This document shows positions 1 to 13,900 of a DNA stretch of 64,000 bases, in pieces. Within the stretch, counting starts at the first letter, position 1, and every line of letters starts with the position of its first letter. The translations under genes were made by a program, and so were the position numbers. The stretch is taken from positions 132,184,198 through 132,248,197 of the forward strand of contig NC_060246.1 of the NCBI RefSeq assembly GCF_921293095.1, written 5' to 3'. The notes below the pieces were generated by a model. The model had not been told where the DNA came from, ran no database searches, and saw only the letters and a program-made list of their open reading frames with translations. The stretch is from Ischnura elegans (lineage: Eukaryota > Arthropoda > Insecta > Odonata > Coenagrionidae).

Positions 1-370
1 TCTTTCGGGTTCGGGGATGACTCTCCAAGATGCTTTGCGGCTCCCCCATAATTTCCATCTTTCCGACGAAATTGCTCATGCATATTTTATCATCGCAATA
101 GCACTCTCTTGGGCACTCATGAATTATTTTATTATTACCCAATGTTTTCCATTTCCCTAAATCAATTATTCCAGTCTAAATGCTTTCTTCCTACTGTGGA
201 GGGAGGCTACATCAACGGCGCTTTTAGCATTTATTTATGAGGAGATCCATCTCTCTTTAGCATTTTTATTTCCTAAAGTGTCTGGCATGAAGGGTAGTCA
301 CTCTCAAAGTTGTTACTCAGCCATTTTTAGTTGACCACCATTCATCGTTACGGCTATCCCATAGAACTCT
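1..370. repeat. Downstream flank of gene A, homologous to 43135-43480
   Basis: This intergenic stretch aligns with about 43135-43480. Shared landmarks include the CATATTTTATCA block and ACTCATGAATTATTTTAT, in the same order with small indels. It lies downstream of gene A just as 43.1-43.5 kb lies downstream of gene B, so it marks the duplicated segment rather than a mobile element. No coding frame is evident. Confidence 0.7.
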
Positions 371-1780
371 AGTATCCATCTCATTTTGACTCATGAATCA
401 GTTATTATGTTTAAGTAGTCTCCCTAATGACGCGGTACTGGGTGTATTATTTTGTCTTGAAGGTATTCAGTATTTTCTTTTGATCTTGCTCGGTTAAGGG
501 GCTCATGAGGAGGAAATAAATGAAAATATGCCACCAATGGTGTTTTTGTTGTATTTTTAGCAATGCAACTTGCAGTTTGCCTTTTAAAGTTAAGGGATCA
601 CTTAAGCGAACCTTGACTTAATATCATTAACCTTAGCTCAGTATATAAGCTTATCCCAAACAAATGGCTTGAATTATATTTGAATTATATTTCGCAATTT
701 AAATGATTTGAGAATAAAAAATATATGTTATGCGACCTTGAATACCTTACAAATCAAATAATTATCCAAAAATGAAAGATTTTTGTCATTTTATTCTTTC
801 ATCCGGCGGATTTGAATGCTTTTTAACACAAGAACCTAATTCTTCTTGCGGTCTTTGCATATTTTAAATATTGTATTGTGGATTTTATCTTCATATTTTT
901 GGAGTGATAGGTGCAAATATGATGCCTCGATTACGGATTTGGTAAGCAGTATTAGACTAAACATGAATTGGATTTAAATCTAACTTGAAATGGTCGGACT
1001 TATAAGGCATTTTATAACAATATGAATGTACTTAAGATTGTGTATACGATTTTAGAAGCAATTTTAGACCAATAATTCAGATTCTTCACATGGAGCTTCA
1101 TTTCTTTATAGCAGCAAGGCATGGGCAGTAGAAGTTAATTCAAGAGTCGAAGTGTTCTTAATATTGTGTTACAGAAGAATTATGAATATCAACCAAGTGA
1201 GCAGCAAGGAATGCAGAGAACAGAGAAGTCTTCCGATTACTCTGCGGAGATGGAACAACATTTCGGTTAGATCATGGGGCATAATGAAATGATCAAAATA
1301 AAGGTCAAAGGACATGCGGACTGGAATATGGGCAAATGTTGACCTAAAATTAGTCCATTTGAACAAATTATCAAGGATGATAGAGACATAATTTGACACG
1401 AAAAGACTACCTGAAAGTGAATTTGAATGCAGAGTTGATACAAATAAAAACAGGAATCGTTGACTTACGCTGATGCTATGTTTTAAACGACGTCTTTCTT
1501 CTTCACACGCTTTCAATGAATAATGGCCTTTATCTGATAAAAATATCCATGGGTAGGACTTATTTTCTTCGATTATTGTAAATACGGATGAATAATTTTA
1601 ATGATTTAGGTACACATAGGTTTACAGATCCATTATAAAGACACCAAAATTTCACTAGCATTCACACAGCCAAAACAATAACAAAAATATGGAAGAAAAT
1701 CCAAATTAAGAAAGATATATTCGATTCCACATTCTCTCACACAATACTTGTTACGCCACGTAGCAAGATGAAACGTTCCT
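371..1780. other. Intergenic region downstream of gene A
   Basis: AT-rich sequence with no supported gene. Around 1085-1200 the plus strand reads like a worn reverse-transcriptase tail (a LYGSKAW-like start and CYRRIMNI), a possible LINE relic too decayed to call. The 115-aa minus-strand frame at 1169-1516 shows no family features. Confidence 0.4.
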
Positions 1781-1909
1781 GCGTAGGTGACATTGCTTTT
1801 ATTTAAGATATCCATTGCACACAGCTGGGCTTCAATCCACGTCGTAGTTGGACGGATCACTGTTCGATTCCTTCACTGATTCTCTCGGTGCTCTTTTTCT
1901 TTGCCCATT
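1780..1909 (-). other. Gene A 3' UTR with candidate poly(A) signal
   Basis: Sequence just after the stop is clearly homologous to the same position in gene B (47540-47614), including a shared run around 1830-1860. That supports transcription of both as 3' UTR. A minus-strand AATAAA (1798-1803) lies about 110 nt after the stop and is the best poly(A) signal candidate. The end of the transcript is inferred. Confidence 0.5.
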
Positions 1910-1965
1910 TCATGAAATAACAGCGTTTTTGTTGTTCGGTAGGAAGAGGCAAAGTATCCCGCATC
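1910..1965 (-). CDS. Gene A exon 11 (C-terminus and stop)
   Basis: The coding part is 56 bp, from acceptor GGACTTTCAG to TGA at 1910-1912. It encodes CGILCLFLPNNKNAVIS. The ending L-P-N-x-x-N is typical of insect SV2-like proteins. The exon continues as 3' UTR. Confidence 0.92.
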
Positions 1966-4900
1966 CTGAAAGTCCAAAAGACATTTATTAGATGTACATA
2001 TCCTACCCATGAATCAATTGCGTGTGTTTGAACAGACGGTATGGAAAATATCATCCATGGAACCACACCGCCATTATCCTCAATCATACTTGTTACCGTT
2101 CATTAATACTAGTAAATAGGAGTAGCTGCTATGGTTGTAATTTCGTCTTTTTTCCCCTCTGAAGTTGCGGTCAAAAACATCCTTTTTTCATTTATCATCC
2201 CATCACCCTGTATCAGTTCATTGAGATGATCCAAGCAATGAATTTGTGTCTCTTAACGTAAGCTATGACTTGACTTTCTCCACTTGCTATGTGATTTTCA
2301 ACATTTAGCAGTGATATTTTACGAGAAAATTAATGGTTCACATTTATACATTTTTATTTGTTTACGATAACAGAATATTTTCACCTATAGATGCCTAAAT
2401 ACGGCTTTAGCAATAACTAATTATTATTATCCTTTCATCAATTTCATCTCATAATAGATTAATTTTACCAGTCAGTTTTTTTACTTCAAGATTTTAGTTT
2501 TTTGAAGCTTTTTATCTTTCTTACCAATACACTATTGTGGAAAATAAACGACTAAAATATCAAAATATTTCATTTTGGGAAATAATGTGCAAGTTACTGT
2601 GCCACTGTGTTCTAGGATATCTTATTTTACCATTGTAATTTTATTTTTATAATCAAGACACCCTTTCTAAAACCAAATCCATTCCAAAATAAGCGTTTTT
2701 AATCCCTCACCTCCAATGACGCCAGCAGAGAGGAAAACCGGAATGGCGCAGTTCACATCCAGCAAAGCGCCAAATACAATATTGCCTACAATCGAGCCAA
2801 TGTAGCTGATGTTCATCAGAATAGTTGTTGCAAGCCCCCTGTACCGAATAAAATCGCAAAATTAGTTATTTAACTTAATGCTTCTTTTACATGTATACAT
2901 ATGCATGTATGAGCTAGTGATTTTTTCTGGGATAATAGATGAATAACTGTATTAAATATTAGGTTTCTTCATCCATGGCCATATGAATATATGCAAGAAT
3001 TATTTTTCAGACAGATCTTAATTTATTTGAATGATGATAATATTTATTGTATCTGATGAAATTTTAAATATTTTGAAAATATTTTTTGGTTTTCTATTTT
3101 CAACATAGTGTAACTTTTGTTAATTGAATGGTATGAGCTAGAAAAAACAGAACTTCATCATATTTTACCTTAGTGTTGCCGGGAAAAGTTCAATGATCAC
3201 AGACATTAGAGTTGAAAACGAAGCCGCATTGAAAGCTTGCAAGAAACATGATAACGCCAAATTCTGCGACGCTGATCTGACAAAATAGCTTCCGGCTCCG
3301 CAGCAAGCAGTGAGGGTCATGGCGGTGACTGCAGGAAAAATTATATTTGATGTAGTAAGCATAATCATTAAAGCAACGACGGTCGGTATCTAGAGGTTTT
3401 TCCCAGGTCTAATATATCATTATGCGTGAAAACCTCGTCCGTTTGAGTTGTAAAAGTTCTGAAATCCCGGCCAAGGCATAATATTGCAGTAAATTCAGTC
3501 CAAGTGAAAACATATCTAACTATATATGTTTTAATTCTTCGTTAAAACTTTCGCGGGTGCTCGTCATGTTGAATTAAAACTTTTGGGCTATGTCGCCGCG
3601 TCAGATTTTGGCTTCCTGCCATACATTAAGGTGACGACTGACAGAATAGGAAATATCCTACGCAAATTCCAGATAAGGACAATATTCTCGCCTCACGTAC
3701 AGATAAAACATCTACTGAAAACCGTCATGGATAGAACTCCACTACAAGTCGAAGGGGTATACCGAATTCCTTGCCAGACCTGTGGGAAGAACTACATCGG
3801 CGAAACAGGCAGATCGGTTAAAACACGTCTAGAGGAGCACGAGAGAGCAATTCGACTGGGGCAGTCAACGAAGTCCGCGGTAGCCGAACACGCAGCGCTG
3901 GGCCACACAATCGACCTTAAGGAAGCAAAAATTGTTGCGAGAGTGAAAGGCTTTAAACAGAGACTCGTAAGAGAAGCAATAGAAATATCTAAAGAGGAGA
4001 AAAACAACTTCAACAGAAACACTGGCCTTAAAATCAGCCGTACTTGGCAACCCGTAATCGGCAAAAATAATCAACAACCTACTCCTCCAACCTCTCACTC
4101 CCCTCCCCCCACCACCTGACACGTATACCTATATATACCAATTTTAAATCCCACCTCTTCAGATTCCCTTGAGAAAGCGACCAGCATCGGTCGGGAAACG
4201 TTGGGGCCACCCAAAATCTGACGCGGCGACATAGCCCAAAAGTTTTAATTCAATATATATGTTTTACATTTTTGATTTGTATTTAACTAATTTTGCTATT
4301 ATTTTAAGTAAACTTTTTGAGAGGCGTATGCTTTAAGTCCTGGAGAACAGTATCAATAAGCTACAAATGTCGTTTTTTATCTATATTTAATGATTAGACC
4401 ATTACAGTCCCAAGATATGTTTGTTAGGACTAACATTATGAGGATTTGACAGCGCATCAGAAGAAAACGGATACAGTTGTAAAGAAATCAGGAAGAGATT
4501 TGCGGTAGCAAAAGAGGCGTTCATGAACAGGAAGGAACTTATGAGAGGATCGTCATAAAAGAGTTTAAAGAAAAGGTTAGTGAACAGTCTGATCTGGAGC
4601 ATGTAGCTTTACGGCACGGAAACGTGGACAAGGAGGACGAGAGAAGACGGGAGGCGTTACTTGATGTGGGTGTGGAGATGTATGGAGAAAGGGCAGTTTC
4701 TCAATGAGATATGGAGGAGACAGAGAGCATGGATGGAGGGAGTGCCTAGCGGGGAGGGGGTGTTGAAAACAGTGTTACAGGGTAGAATATTGGGTAAACG
4801 AGGGAAAGGAAGGAAAAGAATAGGATTTTTAGATGGAATGAACGGGAATAAGCCTTACTAATGATTGAAGAGAGAAGAACATGAAGGAAGGGGTGGCTGC

Positions 4901-7900
4901 CAGAACGCTTCTTAAGTACTCCATGGTAACCTACCTTATTTGGTAGAATACTTCAATAAATAAATAATATCATGAGTAGTCTTCCTTGATAATAGTTAGA
5001 CATAATGCAGCCATAACTAATGATGCTACTACTTACTTAAGGTCCGGGTTATTTTATCATAACGAGTAAATATTATTATTTGAAAAAGATAAATAATTTA
5101 CTCAATGAGGATATATAATCCATAAGGGAGTATTTTATATATAATTCATTGGATTCATGCTAAGAATTAGAAAAAATTGAGTGTTTCGGGGAAGTAATCA
5201 TCAGAAATATTTTAATAGATTAGATCGTATGAGGATAATGAATCCAAGAAGCCATTATAAATACGAGAAATGCATGATATATTACAAAAGTATATCGTAC
5301 GAATCTGAAAGCTGAAAATCGTGCGAGTATTTCTTGTCCGTCTCTTTTCCCTTCTCAGTAGAACGGCCCTTATTTTTCATAATTGCGAAAAGTTATGTTT
5401 TCCTGGTCTCAAAATGATCCAAATGGTGTTTTTATTCACGTGTAAAAATTTTGTTACTTTAAAATAACGGCAACCCGTGCCCCAAGGGCCCTAAGTACTA
5501 AGGACCCTAAATTGAGTTTTTTGGGGCCGAAAATGTGCGTTTGTTAAACGTAAAAGAAAAGTTCTCTAGGGCCGATTTTATGTTTGTTTTAACCTATCTC
5601 TAAGCGTTTAGGAGATATCGTCCGTCGTAATGCAATCCCCCCCCTAGGGCGCCACCCCGCACCGCGGCACCGCTGAGGTATGTCCCGCACCACTTACTAG
5701 AGACTTCCCCTCAACCCCCTCCCCTTCCTCGGCAAAGACTTTGCTCCTGATGACAAGATTTACATGCTAGTGGTACAGTATTGAATAGGTTGTTCCTCTT
5801 GTGTCATGATTAATGTTGTTAAAGCCTATAATGTCAATTTTAGCCCTTCAACGCCGTCCTATGTACTGGGTACCGACCCCTTATACCTTGATTTTTTGCC
5901 GCCATACGGCCGCGAACCATTCCAGCAGGCTTTGTTCCAAAGTGCTTTTTATGTACAAAATATTATAAGCATGTGATACAAATGTGTCAATGAATAATAA
6001 AGGAATGAAGGGAATGAGCAGGGCTTCCAGGGCTCCAACAGTAGATAGAAATATTCAAGGAAGAAGAAACGAGACAGTCAGTTCACGGATGTAGATCACT
6101 GTGGATAGATAGAGATAGTTCTTGTGTATAGTGTGCAAAGGATAGGAAGAGCTAATTTTTTTAGGATGTAAGGAGAAAAGTGGTGAAATAAATACTTTAT
6201 CATGAACATATATAACAAGATATAAGGTTTGATTACGGAAGTGCTCTGCAATAATTAATCTTTACACAATACTGAGATTAAGTTCTTAATAAATTGGAAA
6301 AATATGGTGTCTTAGAAATTTAAAGTAATTTATGTAAAAGATAAAATGTGATATGAAAGATATTACTATACGACTAGTGAATACATTTACCGTGCTTTAA
6401 AATACTTACGCAAAACTTTTTATCGAAAAACACAAGAAAAGATGCGATATAGAACTCCAAATACGTTAAATGCAAAGAGTTTTAAGAGAAAATTAATGTG
6501 AAAGTGGAGACGAAATTTTTCAAATGCGTGTCAATTTATAATATAACTGTCATCATAGAAGAAAAATCTTCAATTATTTCTTTTTTCAGTTTACTTTACC
6601 CTCATATTTTACATTCTCAGTTCTCCCGATAGCTCACATAGCATAGAGGTTAATGTTTACATAGTTTTCATATTACAAACACGAGAAAATTTGGGCCATG
6701 TTAATCAAACCAGAGAACCTGAATTCGATATCTCAAAGTATGTATCCAATGAACGGGAAAATTGGTTTTTATTTTGCAAGGACATAATTCTGTAACAGGT
6801 AATGGGTTCTTTTCAGGTGAATTACAGTCTACTGGTACTTACCAATTACCCTTTTCCTACCAATCCTCTCCACGAATGTTCCTGTCAGCAGAGCGCAGAT
6901 AATACACGCCGATCCGATGGAAAAAGTGTTGATGAACACCTGCGGCTGAATGGTGTCATCCAAGCAGTCGATGTCGGCGTTGGTAATGTTCTCATTCTGC
7001 CAGTCCAGCATCCACTGCGGCGTTTGTACTTCCATTGCGACCACTTCGCAAACAGACGCCGTCTGATTCGGGTGCGCGATTTGGAACTCCTCGAACCGAT
7101 TGAAGAGCTCGGGAAACCACATCCCGAATCCAAAGTATCTGCAAAGAGACGAAATTATGTTCAAAAAAGAGTGGACAGTATTTATGCTCAAATATTAAGG
7201 ACTGTAACGTAATTTATGATGAATAAATACTAAGCAGTTTTTGAGCAATTGTTCTCCTGTCCGGGTAATACGTTCTCTTTCGAGCGTCTGATTGCGTGAC
7301 CATAATTACAATGATTGTTCATCGCATATACAACGGAGTGAAACTCGTGACTTAAACATAGTATGCTAAAACAGACATAAAATTCGGAAATAAGAAAAGA
7401 AAAGTTACGGAATGGAATATCTTCTGTCTTGTACACTCGCTATTGCCCAATGAAAGAACCCAATACGGCCAAAATTCCAAACAATAGGATATATTGAGGT
7501 TTCCTCAAAATTCTTGCATATTAAAAAGTTGGCGACACTCCAGAAGTAATTTTTAGAAGTAAAAAATTGCATCATCTATAAGCAAAACACTTTTTCTTTA
7601 CACTGATTCGGTTTCATTAATTTTGAAATAAATTTAGCTGCACCTACGCAGCAAAATGGCTGGAAAACATGCAGGTAATTTACATTTACTTATCGTGAAG
7701 GAGTTCCAATTAGTAACGCCAGTAACGAAGTGTTATATTCTTCACGGCTGACATTAGTTCAACGCCATTTTTCCATCTTACCATTTCCAATTTTCAAATA
7801 ATTTTATTGTTTTGTACGACATTGTAATATTTCATTAATTAATTATTAAATGATACATGAAGCCTAAGTATTAGCATGAAGAGCGCCATATCATTATTAT

Positions 7901-10900
7901 TCTATGACAATCTTTATCGTAGCTTTTGGTTGCTATCCATCTCCTCCTCGAATGACATACAGCGTCTTTCTTGTTCATGCTGTGCTCCCAATTAATGACC
8001 AATTATTCCTTTATATTCGACTTGCACAACCATCAAAAGACTGCCTCACAGTCGCAGAAAGGTGCGCTGCTTTCTCTTTTTTCCCTCACTCGGATTTCTC
8101 TTTTAAAAACTAAATTGGCTTCTCTGAAATACTAATTTACTTCTGTTGTCAGAGCGTAAGCAGTATTTCCCTTACGAATATTCCATCGTCAAAGTTTGTC
8201 TCGTAGGCAGACTTATCATTTTCCATAATATATAGTCAATGAGCGGCATTGTGAAACTCCTCGAGCTACCCTCAAGATTACTTAGGGTGAACTTGCGAAC
8301 TTTAGCTCCTATCTATGGCCAGTAAATTTATTTTTCGTCTATGTGCTCTAACAATGGAAATATAAGGTTACTTAAGGGAAATTTCATCGTGATACTGTCT
8401 CGAACGAAAGAGGAAATATATATTTAAATTAACCACTCATTCACTGATTCAACCCGAAATTTTGTTTTAGTAAATGATGGTGGAGTTCGGCCCGGACTAA
8501 GTCACGACCCTGTGATTATCGATTTTTGTGGACACAGGTTTCGGTTTCGTAGTACGTTTCCTTGGGCCGCTTCGAGCTTCAAGGATTATGGCTAGAAGTG
8601 CTCGAACCTCCAGTGGGGATTTTAAATCCAAATTCTCTCAATCTGCAGCCCAGCGCTCTACTCCAGTATAATTTATCGTAGTCATATAATAATTTTATAC
8701 GAGTAGCAATTAGAAGGGGGGTATGGATTAAATCCAATATTTATCGAAATTGCAGTACTATGCCTCATTTTATCTCATGGATTTGTAGGATAAGAGGTGC
8801 TGGAACCTTGCTTCTCTTGGGTTGGGTCGTCAGGCAATATTTAAGCAATCCCGCTTAATAAATATGGCAATGAATAAACTTATACCTGAGTGATATTCAA
8901 TTATACGTCAGAGCGATTTTTGACGAGTTCACTTGGTGGAAATCCATTGTAATAAGATGGGAACAGCTGTAGTAATTTTCCACATAATTTTTATAATTAT
9001 CATTATCGGCATTATCAAGATATCTCTTCATAATGACGTGTAAATGTTGAAACCGGTCGAACGAATAAAATATTGTAACAAACTTACTACAGCTGTTCGT
9101 ATCTTATTCCATCATAAGTCGGTAATTACCATTGATAAAATGTCGACTCACCCGAGCTGAAGAGAAAAGAGGCTGAGGAGGCCTATCATTGTATTTTTCA
9201 GAAGAGGAGGGCGGAACAAGTCAGCCATTTGGCTCAGCGTTCCTATCAGACGTGAAATCAGGCTTTCCTTCTTCTGATCAGCGTCCTCTGCATCCCAGCC
9301 ACCTTTACTCTCCAATGAACTATCCATTTCCAGCCGCTTAACCTTAAAATTGACGGAAATAAAATCTGGTATTATGGTCATGCTTGAATTAAATACTCCG
9401 CAAGTGACGGAGATGCTGCGCACCTTTAATTATTTGTACGCATATTTTGAACATTAATATGCCAATTTGAAGGCTACAGCAAGTTTTGACCTAAGAAAGG
9501 TATGCCTTAAATTAATTTTCTTAATTTATTTTTCAACTTTTATTTTGGAATTCTAATTAAAAAAAACAACTCATTAATTAAGTCTGCTAACTGATCTTCT
9601 TAGGTTCAACTTGTACTTTTGAATAAAAATTGGATAAATATAGTCCATACTACTCTAATTTCTTGGTTTTTACATGTGTATGACATAAACATACGTAATG
9701 ACCTAAGCATAGCTCTGGTTTTACAACCTGCATTTCAGTTGCATTAAAATCTTAGACATGTACTAGCAATTAAAAAATAGTAGAAATCTATCAAAAGTAT
9801 TTGCATGTTTTGTTTTCCTCAAAACTTCATAAATGCGACAATTTTTCTTTTTTAGTGGAGCTGACGAGTATAGATATCAGCTTTAGTCGGTTTTGATAGC
9901 ATGGGGCGTATCACCCGCAGCATACGGGATAGACGTCGCGAGGTTATGTTTTACAGAAATGATTCTAACAGCTAAGAGAAGAATGATGTAAGTATACGTT
10001 TTTGTGCGTACGTCAGAAACAAGACTAGTCACCATATTTACTACTTAGTTTAATCAAAAAAGCAAAGTCGGACAAAATATAATCATTTTACAAAATGTGC
10101 GGCATCTCACCCAAATTGACCCTATGGCAGAAAATACTAAGACAGCCACGTGTATTCGGTCTTATAATTAGTGTAATGAATCAGCCGTATCCAAGGAATT
10201 ATCTTAAATGTCTGCTTTAAAGAAAAGATTACGATCTTCACGGTGTAAAATGTGCAATGAAAAGCAAGGTAAAACAAATGATAAACCCAAAGATAGTGTG
10301 TTTGTCATAAATAGATGGCTTAAAATGAAAGGAGCGATGAGAATATTTAGTGAAAGATCTGTTAATAAAACCTCATAGCCAGTTCGGTTAAGTTTGCTGA
10401 AAATTGCTGTTTCGTTTTTTACGGATCAAAGAATGACTTTTTCGCTCAAAGATTTTTTCTTTCCGCTGTTTTTGCTTTGTATGATTCTAATATTCATTAC
10501 AGTTTCTAGTGAGTTCATTGAATCCATCTTTGAACTTTAGAATTCAATTAACTATCAATGATCTCTGCCTTATGTATTGGAAGTATGAAATATCTGTTTT
10601 CTTAATGTACTATAGAATCATTTTTGTGTCTATGACATTAAGCTACAGTTTTTCCTTGAACTGAAACATTAGGACTGGTATTATGATCCATGTCAGCATT
10701 AAATGACTAGAAAAAAAAATTTCCAGCGTAATGTAGCTCAAAATATATAGATGCTAATTTTTCACTCAAATGAGTATCATTACGATATTCCGTTTTTTAT
10801 TATTCTGTAGTACATATTATGATCCATGGAGATCGTATCAGCATTCTGTGAGCTGCCTATGTTAAATCAGAAAATTCAGGAATTCTCCGTGTGCAGTGGT

Positions 10901-13900
10901 CTAACAAACAGCGTGAAAATTAGTCAGTGAAAGGACAGTAAACTTTCTAGATAATCCTTCTTGGACATCCATTCAATCCTTCTGAGGGTATGCGTAATGC
11001 TAGAGGAATATGACAGAAGTCTATAGAATTCTTCACCTGCATATGAACCAGCCTCATATATTTACATTCATGACAGAAAATCGATGAAATATAGCCCTAC
11101 CAGTAGCAGATATGACTTAAAATTGAAAAAGAATATTGGAAGTGCAGTAAGAATTTAATATTAAAGGATGAAACTTATGCAGTGCTATGAATCCCACTTC
11201 TTTCATGTTGTACCTCTTGATGAAAGAATTACTATCCTTGAGTCAATTAATGGAAATCGATGGGAACAACTCTCTTTCTATATCCACGTAGTTGGTTATT
11301 GGTTTCCAATTCCCCTGGATACAGCGTTCATCTCCAACATAATTAGGAAATGGCTATTTTGATTCTTTTACTTCACAATATCTGGTGAAATCGTGCGATC
11401 TGATTTGGATCTTGCGAAAAAAATTAGTTACAGGACGAATAACAAGTTGTAACTCAATGATTCTTCTGGTACAATTTATTTCAAAAATGTTCTGGATTAG
11501 TAATTTTGTGAAAGTAAGGAAATAAAAATTAATGGTCATTTAAAATAGGTATTTTTAGTGGTAAAGCTTGGTGGTGCATGCGTAAATTTCTGAATCGATG
11601 TTGAGAATATGAAAGAAGTTCAGGCATTTTAATTCTTCGGTACAATAATCAATTCAGTTTTAGTAAATAAGTAATATTAATTACGGCTTGAGGGAAAATA
11701 TCGGAACAGAGGAAAAATCCGAAATAAGAAGCAACAGAAGAGTGGCGAAAATAAAACGGGACGACCGGGTGAGCAATGCTGACAAAGAAGGGAAGTTGTA
11801 TGAAAACTTTAAGGTTTAGGGGGAACAACTTAGTGGACCATGCCTTAAAGAATGATAACATAATGAAGGCAATCGTCGAAGGAAGTAAGCGGAAAAAGGT
11901 AAGAACGCATAAGGAAGACCTAGGATAAAATAACATGGAATACACGATGAAGGGTATGAAGAAGAATAAATATGCAGGTACTAAAAGATTAGCTGGTATT
12001 AATTCTGGCTGGTAATTAATTCTCAGCTGGCTGGAGAATTAAGGGGTGAGCTGCGTTAAACCAATCTTGGGTTTATATTCTTGTACTTTTTCACTAAATT
12101 TTAATGTGTGTACAACATGTTAAATATGATGATGTTGCGAAACAATCTTAGGATTGCTCCTAGTATACTGGACAAGCCTCGGTGATAACTTTACGGAGTG
12201 ACCGGCTTCACGCAGTGTCCCACCAAGGCGATAGAATGGAAACACCCATTTTTTTTCTAAGACCTTGGTGTCGCACGTCTTGGACTGCTAATCGCATAAT
12301 ATGCTCAGCCGTCCAAACCATCTTGTCTGGTAAGGTCCACAATTTTCCATTTTAAGGAAGCTGACGCCTTATTTCTTAACTGGCTAAAGCACACGCCGGA
12401 TATCGAGGGATGCGGGTTCGAGTCCCGGTGAAAGCGAATGATTTTTTCTCAATGGAATTTCGAAAATCATATGCTTGTTGATAGTTCACGATGATGAGGG
12501 AAACCCGAATCCCAGTTTCAGTTAGGCAAAATAAGTATCTTCGAAACCGGTTTTTTTTCTTTTTCCTTAGCAATAATCTCCATGGAGATTATAAGTGTTA
12601 AAACGGCTTAAAGACTGTTGATTAACGACATTTCTCCTCCTTGTACTTTTTTTGCTAGAACTTAAATTTCCATCTTCGGGCGTAAGTAAATAATATGATT
12701 ATTTTCGTATCGCAAATCATTTAGGACCTTTACCTTAAATGGGTGACTTAAAATGAAAGGAGCGATTATAATGTTAACAGATTTTTTTACTGAAAGATCT
12801 GTTAATAAAATCTCTCAGAATCTGTTTGGGTAAGCTTCCTGCTAGTATTCTTTAGTTTTTCTACGAATCAAGAAATACTTTGCCACGTTTTCTAGTTAAC
12901 AGTAAGTAATGGAAGGGAACACTCAAAATTTAGTTGTTTTTTAGTTTAGTTTAGTTAATTTAGAAAAATTGGTTTTCGTTATTTAAAACCAAAAAGGTAT
13001 GAATGAAAAACACACAGGCCAATTTTCAGAGCTCTAATTCGATTTTTTAACCGAGATAAGTAGCTTTAAAAGTCCGCTAGGAGCTTAAGCCACGCCCACG
13101 ACGCGAAACGTATTTCTATTGGCTGACGCCGCGTGACGAGTGAACTTCATGAATGTCGTGTGTGTAATGCTTGAAGAAGCCGTAAACACATTGGGTTCGT
13201 GGATATAGTGGCCAAAAGTTCATCATCATGACGAAACAAAACGTTAATTTTGTTCTGGCTGATTTCCGAATGTACTGACATTATCAAGTGAGACTGAACA
13301 ATTTTTTTCAAAACTAATCATTTCATTGAAATAAAACTTCTTAAGATGAAATGTTTACAGTTTGAAGAGAGACAGTAATCACGGCAATTATCGTGGTTGC
13401 TTTAATTTGTGGACATGCCATCGTATAATCCTTTACTTATTACTGGTTTTTAGCGTCCGGGTGTAAATTATGAAATAAATGAACAAATGTGCTATATCTA
13501 TAGCTGTTTTCTTGCCCTCTAAAGGGAGGAAATTCGGGGAGTCTCCCGCTTTGCCTTTTTTTTTGCCTTACCGGGTAGGAATGTGCCGGCCTCCCCGTGT
13601 TGAAGTGATAAATATGCTTGAATACTTCGAGAGCTTCGTCGTGCCTCCCCTTGGTCAAGAGAAACGCAGGAGATTCCGGGAAGTAGTAGATGGCTGAGAT
13701 GGACAACACGGAGGGAAGGGCCGCCACTGCGATGAATATCCTCCAGGAGTTGTAGCGGAAGCCAATCTCTGCGGATCCCAGCAGCCATGGACGCGGGATT
13801 ATCGCCCAGGCGACCACTGAAACATTTTTAATCGCATCTTTCAGGCTTCATAAACACCATCGCATATACGTTTTATTTTTTTCCAACGAAAAATATTACG

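Larger units (their letters stand above)
3329..6842 (-). other. Gene A intron 8, transposon-rich
   Basis: 3514 bp against 418 bp in gene B. The difference is largely accounted for by the Penelope-like fragment (3569-4253), a LINE fragment (4430-4975) and an unidentified GC-richer patch (about 5460-5950) containing poly-C and GGGCC runs. The rest is AT-rich without recognisable content. Confidence 0.75.
9343..13571 (-). other. Gene A intron 6
   Basis: 4229 bp against 1267 bp in gene B. It contains a LINE fragment (11690-12080), a SINE head (12376-12440) and a GC-rich patch at 13080-13200. Between 9.4 and 11.6 kb I see only AT-rich sequence. Two stretches near 10320-10380 and 12745-12815 resemble each other (AAAATGAAAGGAGCGAT and GAAAGATCTGTTAATAAAA), so they are copies of an unidentified repeat about 2.4 kb apart. 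Confidence 0.65.

Noticed and set aside
1169-1516. 115-aa minus-strand frame
   Set aside because: Composition is biased to L, F, S and I as expected of AT-rich noncoding DNA. The plus strand shows hints of LINE relic instead.
3792-4122. Two minus-strand frames over 3792-4122
   Set aside because: Antisense shadows of the GIY-YIG domain of the Penelope-like fragment.
12376-12440. Possible tRNA gene
   Set aside because: A and B boxes are present, but no acceptor stem or anticodon arm can be formed, and the 3' sequence recurs at 54.2 kb. It is a SINE head.
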